Source: Acinetobacter ihumii (GTDB taxonomy: Bacteria; Pseudomonadota; Gammaproteobacteria; Pseudomonadales; Moraxellaceae). From it: a DNA stretch of 64,000 nt. Below the pieces are notes generated by a model. That model did not search any database and was not told the DNA's origin. It saw only the letters and a program-made list of their open reading frames with translations. Every line of letters begins with the position of its first letter. Position 1 is the first letter of the stretch. Location of the stretch: contig NZ_LR130760.1 of the NCBI RefSeq assembly GCF_900625095.1, positions 2,039,455-2,103,454 on the forward strand, read 5' to 3'. The translations under genes were made by a program, and so were the position numbers. Below are positions 58,187 through 64,000 of this stretch, piece by piece.

Positions 58187-59908
58187 TTACTTAATAAAAT
58201 TATTCACCAGTAAATCTTTAACATCATCCACCCGTCCAGACATCAGTGCCTTGATGGCATATAGCGAAGTTGAAGACACCTGATTCAGGTTTGGATCAGG
58301 CGGCATGACCAATTCCATCGGATTGGTATGTACATCCAAAAGTGCTGGACCATCATGTTTTAAGAAGTTTTCTACTGCCTGTTCTAGTCCATCACCATGT
58401 ATCACGGTCTGCCCATGCAAGCCAATCACACTGGCAAGTTTGCCAAAATCAGGATTCAGCAAATCGGTATAATGATCCAGCAGTCCTTCAACTTTTTGTT
58501 CAAGCTCGACAAAATTCAGTGAACTATTATTAAACACCACAATTTTGATCGGCAGTTTTTCCTGAATGGTGGTGAGTAAATCCCCCAATAACATGGCTAA
58601 ACCGCCATCGCCACAGAGTGCGATAATTTGACGTTCTGGAAATGCTTTTTGCGCACCCAAAGCCTGAGGCATCGCATTAGCCATGGTGCCATGCAACAAA
58701 CTGGTAAAGGTTCGGCGTTTGCCATTGACATCGACATGGCGTAATACCCATACCATCGGTGAACCACCATCGCCAAAGAAAATTGCATCATCATCGGCAT
58801 AACGATTCAGCAAAGACACCAAGTATTGCGGATGGATCAAGCCATCTTTTCCCACTCGTTCTTCTTTACGGCGAATTTCATCACTTTGTTGTTTGAGTGC
58901 TAAACAATGATCAAGAAAGCCTCGTTCGATACGGGGTTGTAATAAGGGCAACAAGGCATTTAAGGTCGATGAAATTTTTCCAACTGCGCCGAATGTAATT
59001 GGATGCCGTCGTCCTAAATGGGTCGGATCAATATCAATCTGCAAAATTTTGGCGTGGCTTGGATAGTACTGTGCCCATGCAAAATCTGCTCCGAGTAAGA
59101 TTAGTAAATCACAATCCATCAATGCTGAATAACCTGCCTTGTTACCAAAGATGCCGGTCATGCCCATATTGTAGGGATTGTCGTATTCCACAAAATCTTT
59201 GGCGCGTGAGGTGTGTGCAACAGGTGCTTTTAATTTTTCCGCAAATGCCACCAATTGATCATGTGCGCCTTCACAGCCTGCACCTGCATAAATTGCAATT
59301 TTTTGGTGTTGTTCAATTAACTCCACCATATGCTGAAGTTCAGTTTTATTGGGCAAAATATCAGGTTCAGCATGTCGCGGAATAAATGGCAGACCCGCTT
59401 CAGCCGAAGCTTCACTAATATTGGCTGGCACGATAACTACAGCCACACCTCGTTGACTTAGGGCAGCCTGACATGCCATTGTCATAATATGTCTAGCTTG
59501 TGAGGGTTGAGTAATTTCTTCACAAAACACCGAGTTTTTGGCATACACCGATTTAAAATCGACATATTGCGGAAAATCAATAAAACCTGCCATTTCCGTA
59601 GAAATTTGACTGGCAATGAGTATGACGGGTGCACGATTGCGATGTGACTCATATAAACCATTGATAAAATGCAGACTGCCCGGCCCACATGAACCTGCAC
59701 AAGCTGTTAAATGACCACTCAATAAGGCATCCGTACCCGCGGCAAAACCACCGACTTCCTCATGACGAACATGAATCCATTCAATACTGCTTTTTGACAT
59801 GGAATTTGTGACATGATTTAAGGTATCACCCACAATGCCGTAACATCTTTGTACACCTGCCTGTTCGAGAACTTCGATGATAATATCGGATACTTTTTGC
59901 GTGCTCAT
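58187..59908 (-). CDS. poxB: Pyruvate dehydrogenase (quinone), PoxB-like thiamine diphosphate enzyme
   Basis: PoxB is a peripheral membrane flavoenzyme that oxidatively decarboxylates pyruvate to acetate and CO2 and passes electrons to ubiquinone. The 573 residues have the catalytic glutamate in HVRHEEVGGFAAGTDA (about residue 50), the family run CAGSCGPGSLHFINGLYESH, a central FAD-binding domain, and the thiamine diphosphate motif GDGGLAMLLGDLLTTIQE ending at FNN (about 435-465). GGAGAAG lies upstream of the ATG. It is monocistronic. Other acetolactate-synthase-like enzymes share the fold, but the GSCGPGSLHFINGL region favours PoxB. Confidence 0.88.
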   Translation of the reverse strand: MSTQKVSDIIIEVLEQAGVQRCYGIVGDTLNHVTNSMSKSSIEWIHVRHEEVGGFAAGTDALLSGHLTACAGSCGPGSLHFINGLYESHRNRAPVILIASQISTEMAGFIDFPQYVDFKSVYAKNSVFCEEITQPSQARHIMTMACQAALSQRGVAVVIVPANISEASAEAGLPFIPRHAEPDILPNKTELQHMVELIEQHQKIAIYAGAGCEGAHDQLVAFAEKLKAPVAHTSRAKDFVEYDNPYNMGMTGIFGNKAGYSALMDCDLLILLGADFAWAQYYPSHAKILQIDIDPTHLGRRHPITFGAVGKISSTLNALLPLLQPRIERGFLDHCLALKQQSDEIRRKEERVGKDGLIHPQYLVSLLNRYADDDAIFFGDGGSPMVWVLRHVDVNGKRRTFTSLLHGTMANAMPQALGAQKAFPERQIIALCGDGGLAMLLGDLLTTIQEKLPIKIVVFNNSSLNFVELEQKVEGLLDHYTDLLNPDFGKLASVIGLHGQTVIHGDGLEQAVENFLKHDGPALLDVHTNPMELVMPPDPNLNQVSSTSLYAIKALMSGRVDDVKDLLVNNFIK

Positions 59909-60277
59909 TACTTGACTTCTCCAGCTTTTTTATCATAAATAACATTAGCTTTAGTTTTATAGTGAGCTGCCAGATGCAGAACCGCCAGTAAGTTTTTGTG
60001 CTTTTATTAAGGCTCAATGTAATTGGAATCTTAAAATAATTTTTTGTTTATTTTTCTTAAATTTTTTCAATTTTAAATCCTGATGATTTTCTTCATTCAT
60101 CCGATTTACCCCGACTTTTCCCGATCAATTCAGGGCTAAACGTCACTATACAGATTGGCTTTGCTCGATGCTTTATTTTAAAAACAGCTGAACTCCTCAT
60201 AAAAACAGATAAATTGTGTATAAAGAATATGCTAAAACAGACACTTGCTTAATTTTGATGCATCAATGGATATTAGA
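59909..60277. other. Divergent intergenic region between poxB and metY (369 bases)
   Basis: AT-rich, with no reading frame. The poxB start has GGAGAAG upstream, and a TATAAA on the minus strand near 59958-59963 could be its -10 box. The central part has T and A runs with a C-rich stretch (ACCCCGACTTTTCCCGATC, about 60106-60126). No riboswitch-like structure was recognised ahead of metY. Confidence 0.4.
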
Positions 60278-61561
60278 ATGACACAAACTTATAAAGATGA
60301 AACCCTTGCGATTCATGCAGGCTACTCACCAGAAGCCACCACCAAAGCAGTGGCTGTTCCCATTTATCAAACCACGTCCTATGCCTTTGATAATACGCAG
60401 CACGGTGCGGATTTATTTGATCTTAAAGTTCAGGGTAACATTTATACGCGCATTATGAACCCGACTACAGCCGTACTGGAACAACGCATTGCTGCCTTAG
60501 AGGGCGGAATTGGCGCATTGGCTTTGGCTTCGGGTATGGCCGCGATTACCTATGCCATCCAGACCATTACTGAAGCTGGGGATAATATCGCTTCGGTATC
60601 GACGCTTTATGGCGGGACTTATAATTTATTTGCGCACACCTTGCCCAAACAAGGCATTGAGGTGCGCTTCTTTGATTATCAACAACCAGACAGTCTACGC
60701 AAGTTGATTGATGACAAAACCAAACTGGTCTTTGTTGAATCCATTGGTAATCCACTTGGCAATATTATTGATCTGGAGGAAATTTCCAGAATTGCGCATG
60801 AATATGGTGTACCCGTCATTGTGGACAATACCGTTGCCACGCCTGCATTACAGAAATCTTTCGATTTTGGTGCAGATATTATCGTGCATTCATTAACTAA
60901 ATATATTGGCGGTCATGGCAACAGTATCGGCGGTGTGATTGTCGACAGTGGCAAGTTCCCATGGGGACAATATCCTGAGCGGTTTAAAGTGCTCAATACA
61001 CCCGACCCAAGTTATCATGGAGTCAATTATGTTGAAGCCTTAGGTGCTGCTGCTTATATAGCCCGTGCTCGTGTAGTGCCATTACGCAATACAGGGGCAG
61101 CAATTAGTCCACTCAGTGTGTTCCTGATTTTACAAGGGCTGGAAACCTTGTCCTTACGCATAGAACGTCACACTGAAAATGCCCTGAAAGTCGCTGAATA
61201 TTTACAACAACACCCTAAAGTCAAATGGGTCAACTACGCAGGCTTAAAAGATCATCCACAGCATGCATTGGCACAAAAATACGTAAAAGGTAAACCATCT
61301 GGCATTTTATCTTTTGGGGTACAAGATGGGCGTGAAGGGGGAACTCGTTTTATTGATGCCTTGCAGCTGTTTACACGACTGGTCAATATTGGCGATGCCA
61401 AAAGTCTGGCCTGTCACCCTGCAACCACCACACATCGTCAGTTAAATGCGGATGAATTAAAAGCTGCTGGGGTCAGTGAAGATATGGTTCGTCTGTCTGT
61501 TGGCATTGAACACATCGATGATTTAATTGCCGATCTGGAACAGGCTTTAGCCCAAGTTTAA
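60278..61561 (+). CDS. metY: O-acetylhomoserine aminocarboxypropyltransferase (sulfhydrylase)
   Basis: MetY makes homocysteine from O-acetylhomoserine and sulfide with pyridoxal phosphate, providing direct sulfhydrylation for methionine synthesis. From the ATG at 60278 the protein has 427 residues, the usual length, and begins ETLAIHAGYSPEATTKAVAV. The Cys/Met-metabolism signature includes YTRIMNPTTAVLEQRIAALE, ALASGMAAI, and the cofactor lysine in SLTKYIGGHGNSIGG (about residue 208). An in-frame ATG at 60266 is a second option. O-succinylhomoserine could be the real substrate; sequence alone does not separate them. Confidence 0.9.
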   Translation: MTQTYKDETLAIHAGYSPEATTKAVAVPIYQTTSYAFDNTQHGADLFDLKVQGNIYTRIMNPTTAVLEQRIAALEGGIGALALASGMAAITYAIQTITEAGDNIASVSTLYGGTYNLFAHTLPKQGIEVRFFDYQQPDSLRKLIDDKTKLVFVESIGNPLGNIIDLEEISRIAHEYGVPVIVDNTVATPALQKSFDFGADIIVHSLTKYIGGHGNSIGGVIVDSGKFPWGQYPERFKVLNTPDPSYHGVNYVEALGAAAYIARARVVPLRNTGAAISPLSVFLILQGLETLSLRIERHTENALKVAEYLQQHPKVKWVNYAGLKDHPQHALAQKYVKGKPSGILSFGVQDGREGGTRFIDALQLFTRLVNIGDAKSLACHPATTTHRQLNADELKAAGVSEDMVRLSVGIEHIDDLIADLEQALAQV

Positions 61562-61579
61562 AGAAAAATCCATTAAATT

Positions 61580-61603
61580 GCCTCTGTAAAACAGAGGCTT
61601 TTT
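61580..61603 (+). terminator. Terminator of metY
   Basis: GCCTCTGT/ACAGAGGC with a three-base loop and a T run, 18 bases after the stop codon. Confidence 0.85.
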
Positions 61604-61837
61604 CATTTTTAATGCCTTTAATTTTAGGTTAAAAATCCATTAATCTCTATTTTTATTTAGAGCAATTACTCTAAAAACATTTGTAAATTCATACACTTAA
61701 ATATAGACTTTTAAAAAAATAAGTCCAATAATCATTTATACGACTTTAGTTAAATCAATATTTTTTTGATAAGTCGCTCAAACACAACAACAATTAAAGC
61801 TGTTGGATTAAAATCTTCAGGCTCAGGGAACATACGC

Positions 61838-62728
61838 GTGAATACAAAACTTGAAGCTCTTTTTCAAGAGAAAGTTAAAAATAAGGTAGTTCTAATCACA
61901 GGTGCGTCCAGTGGTATCGGTTTAACAGTTGCAAAAAAAATGGCGGCCGCTGGTGCACATGTGCTGCTCCTGGCACGAACGCAGGAAACACTGGAACAAG
62001 TTCAAAATGAAATCATCTCCGCGGGCGGTCAAGCATCAATCTATCCGTGTGATTTAAGTGACATGCATGCCATTGATACGGTTGCCAAACAAATTATGCA
62101 ACAGGTCGAGCACATCGATATTCTGATTAATAATGCCGGACGCTCGATTCGCCGCGCAGTGCACGAATCAATTGATCGTTTCCATGATTTTGAGCGCACC
62201 ATGCAGCTCAACTACTTCGGTGCAGTGCGTTTGGTGTTAAATATTTTGCCGCATATGATTAATCGTAAAGGCGGACAAATCATCAATATCAGTTCGATTG
62301 GGGTATTAGCGAACGCCACCCGTTTTTCTGCCTATGTTGCCTCTAAAGCTGCCTTGGATGCCTTTAGTCGCTGTTTATCTGCTGAAGTACATTCACATAA
62401 AATTTCAATTACTTCAATTTATATGCCATTGGTACGTACTCCAATGATTGCACCCACTAAAATTTATAATTATGTACCGACGCTTTCTCCTGACGAAGCG
62501 GCTGACCTGATTGCATATGCGGTGGTGAAACGTCCTAAGAAAATCGCCACCAGCTTAGGTCGTTTGGCTTCAATTACTTATGCAATTGCACCGGATATTA
62601 ATAATATTCTGATGTCGATTGGCTTTAATCTGTTCCCAAGCTCGGACGCAGCAGTCGGTAAAAAACAGGAAAAACTAAACTGGATGCAAAAAACCTATGC
62701 ACGGATTTTTCCGGGTGAGCATTGGTAA
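61838..62728 (+). CDS. acr1: Fatty acyl-CoA reductase Acr1
   Basis: Acr1 reduces long-chain acyl-CoA to the fatty aldehyde with NADPH, the first step towards fatty alcohol and wax esters in Acinetobacter. The predicted start is a GTG at 61838 with AGGGAA seven bases upstream, giving 296 residues beginning MNTKLEALFQEKV, which fits the known Acr1 N-terminus. An SDR fold is clear: GASSGIGLTVAKKMAA (about residues 20-35), NNAGRSIRRAVHES, and the catalytic serine and YxxxK in INISSIGVLA and YVASKAALDAFSRC. The C-terminal half (SITYAIAPDINNILMSIGFN) is typical of Acr1 rather than general SDRs. Confidence 0.9.
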   Translation: MNTKLEALFQEKVKNKVVLITGASSGIGLTVAKKMAAAGAHVLLLARTQETLEQVQNEIISAGGQASIYPCDLSDMHAIDTVAKQIMQQVEHIDILINNAGRSIRRAVHESIDRFHDFERTMQLNYFGAVRLVLNILPHMINRKGGQIINISSIGVLANATRFSAYVASKAALDAFSRCLSAEVHSHKISITSIYMPLVRTPMIAPTKIYNYVPTLSPDEAADLIAYAVVKRPKKIATSLGRLASITYAIAPDINNILMSIGFNLFPSSDAAVGKKQEKLNWMQKTYARIFPGEHW

Positions 62729-62797
62729 TTGCCGCTTTCAACCCACATTAACCATACGGGTTGTCATGTCATCTTAGTAATGATGTGTATTTTGTCA

Positions 62798-62826
62798 AAT
62801 AAGCCGCTTCCAGTCAGCGGCTTATT
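62798..62826. terminator. Bidirectional terminator between acr1 and the SulP-carbonic anhydrase gene
   Basis: AATAAGCCGCT/AGCGGCTTATT with a seven-base loop lies between two convergent genes. Confidence 0.8.
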
Positions 62827-62850
62827 GTTAAAGATGATGATTGACTGAAG

Positions 62851-64000
62851 TTAGTCATCCAGAAATTTTACCTGACCCGTTTTGACATCATAAATTGCAC
62901 CGACAATATCAATCTCACCACGTTCCAGCATGTCATTTAATACCTGACTTTGCTTCACGATATATTGAATATTGTAATGTACATTCATCATGGTGACCTG
63001 ATCGATAAATGCCTTGCTTAATTCACGTGGTTGCATAATCTGGTACACGCTGTCCGCAGAATGCATCAACGGGCCAAGCACATATTGAATGTGAGGCATT
63101 TCTTTTACATCCGAGATATGTTTATGCTGCAATTGAAGCTTACAAGCACTGGTGACTGCTCCACAGTCGGTATGACCCAATACCACTATCACCTTTGAGC
63201 CTTTGGCCTGACAGGCAAATTCGAGTGAACCCAACACTTTTTGTCCCGCGATATTACCTGCAATTCTTAGACTAAATAAATCACCAATACCTAAATCAAA
63301 AATCATCTCAGTCGGTGCACGTGAGTCCATACAACCCAAGACTGCCGCAATGGGATGCTGCCCCTGATCCGCCGTCACACGAATTTGCTGATAAATATCA
63401 CGCTGCAAACGCTCATTATTTACAAAGCGTTGATTGCCTTGTTTTAATAAGCTTAAAACATGTGATGGGGTTAAATTACGCTGTAAATCCTGTGTGCTGA
63501 TATCAATATCCAGCACTGCATCGTCTGCATCCTCGTAATGTTGTCTAAAGCCAATGAGACTCAAATCAATCTGACGCTGTACCGCAATTTCATTCTGATA
63601 CTCCTGAATCACCTGATAAATATCCGGGTCAATCGAAATACACTGGGTCGCATCAATAATCAGTTTTTCATGTGGATGTATATGCTCAAGTGCAGTAATG
63701 AGTGCCGAACGGTTTAAAAAAGTCATTTGTGGTTGCAATTCAATCCGCGTCACTTTGCCATGCAAATGATTTTCTTTGTAGACCCGCACACCTTTATGAA
63801 AATTGCCATACAAAATAAAGGCACTACTGGTGAATAAACCAATCAGGATACCCACCAAAAGGTCGGTCATCAAAATTGCAATTAAGGTAATAATGAACGG
63901 TAAAAACTGCTTCCAGCCCTTTTGATAAAGCTGCTTAAACAACTTTGGATGGGTCAGTTTAAATCCTGTCAGAATTAAAATGGCAGCCAATGTCGACAAA
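62851..64000 (-). CDS. SulP-type anion transporter fused to STAS and beta-carbonic anhydrase, C-terminal part
   Basis: The frame is open to the right edge, so the N-terminal transport segments lie outside the window. The visible 382 residues begin with the last SulP membrane helices (FIITLIAILMTDLLVGILIG), then a STAS-like domain (about 80-165, MTFLNRSALITALEHI and LIIDATQCISIDPDIY), then a beta-carbonic anhydrase. The zinc and active-site residues are all present: VLGCMDSRAPTEMIFDLG (Cys, Asp, Arg) and GHTDCGAV (His, Cys). SulP-carbonic anhydrase fusions are thought to couple bicarbonate movement to CO2 hydration. The catalytic domain looks intact; the actual transported anion is unknown. 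Confidence 0.85.
   Translation of the reverse strand, partial: LSTLAAILILTGFKLTHPKLFKQLYQKGWKQFLPFIITLIAILMTDLLVGILIGLFTSSAFILYGNFHKGVRVYKENHLHGKVTRIELQPQMTFLNRSALITALEHIHPHEKLIIDATQCISIDPDIYQVIQEYQNEIAVQRQIDLSLIGFRQHYEDADDAVLDIDISTQDLQRNLTPSHVLSLLKQGNQRFVNNERLQRDIYQQIRVTADQGQHPIAAVLGCMDSRAPTEMIFDLGIGDLFSLRIAGNIAGQKVLGSLEFACQAKGSKVIVVLGHTDCGAVTSACKLQLQHKHISDVKEMPHIQYVLGPLMHSADSVYQIMQPRELSKAFIDQVTMMNVHYNIQYIVKQSQVLNDMLERGEIDIVGAIYDVKTGQVKFLDD

Noticed and set aside
59909..60277. Possible SAM-responsive riboswitch ahead of metY
   Set aside because: I saw no conserved multi-helix core or terminator/anti-terminator pair in the leader.

Overview
The window is chromosomal DNA from a gammaproteobacterium of the genus Acinetobacter. 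The evidence is the moderately AT-rich sequence, the order of recognisable genes (pilM-N-O-P-Q with aroK-aroB, gltB-gltD, a type IV pilin with O-oligosaccharyltransferases, an rsmH-to-mraY cluster, gltX), and an Acr1-type fatty acyl-CoA reductase, an enzyme best known from Acinetobacter wax-ester synthesis. The species cannot be fixed by eye. There is no prophage, insertion sequence, CRISPR array or plasmid function. Nearly everything is core housekeeping.

Layout. 1-5.6 kb (minus strand): the start of an Ada-like regulator/DNA methyltransferase (cut by the window edge), pgsA, an acyl-CoA thioesterase, uvrC, a PH-domain membrane protein and an lpxO-type lipid A hydroxylase. 6.1-9.5 kb (plus): fadBA for fatty acid beta-oxidation. 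9.5-14.9 kb (minus): a secreted protein of unknown role, then a pilin glycosylation locus of pilin, O-oligosaccharyltransferase, TfpZ-like accessory protein and a second O-oligosaccharyltransferase. A sigma-54-type promoter precedes the pilin and an attenuator-like hairpin follows it. 15-18.3 kb: a lemA/TPM/TPM operon and a metal-dependent hydrolase. 18.5-19.05 kb: a deletion scar in which two unrelated genes, a short-chain dehydrogenase and a LysR regulator, survive only as C-terminal stubs. 19.1-25.1 kb: gltBD. 25.5-33.2 kb: pilMNOPQ (comMNOLQ), aroK, aroB and a SPOR-like protein as one long minus-strand unit, divergent from ponA. 36-44 kb: an RlmA-like methyltransferase and rsmH-ftsL-ftsI-murE-murF-mraY.

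44.2-48.2 kb holds a sulfate-binding protein, a small secreted protein, gltX, tRNA-Ala(GGC) and tRNA-Glu(TTC) behind a strong promoter, and a zinc-ribbon membrane protein. 48.2-55.5 kb is a czcI-czcC-czcB-czcA-czcD heavy-metal efflux cluster. 55.8-64 kb has a Sel1-repeat protein, ettA, poxB, metY, acr1 and the C-terminal part of a SulP-STAS-carbonic anhydrase fusion that runs off the window.

The genes fall into functional groups: type IV pilus/competence machinery and its glycosylated pilin, cell-wall and division synthesis, fatty-acid and acyl-CoA metabolism (fadBA, thioesterase, acr1), nitrogen assimilation, and divalent metal export. No clearly new biological system was found. The items most worth a second look are the two-transferase pilin locus with its sigma-54 promoter and attenuator, the SDR/LysR deletion scar, the 73-base overlap of the two TPM genes, the C10/G10 tract inside a hairpin after the sulfate-binding gene, and two secreted proteins of unknown function.
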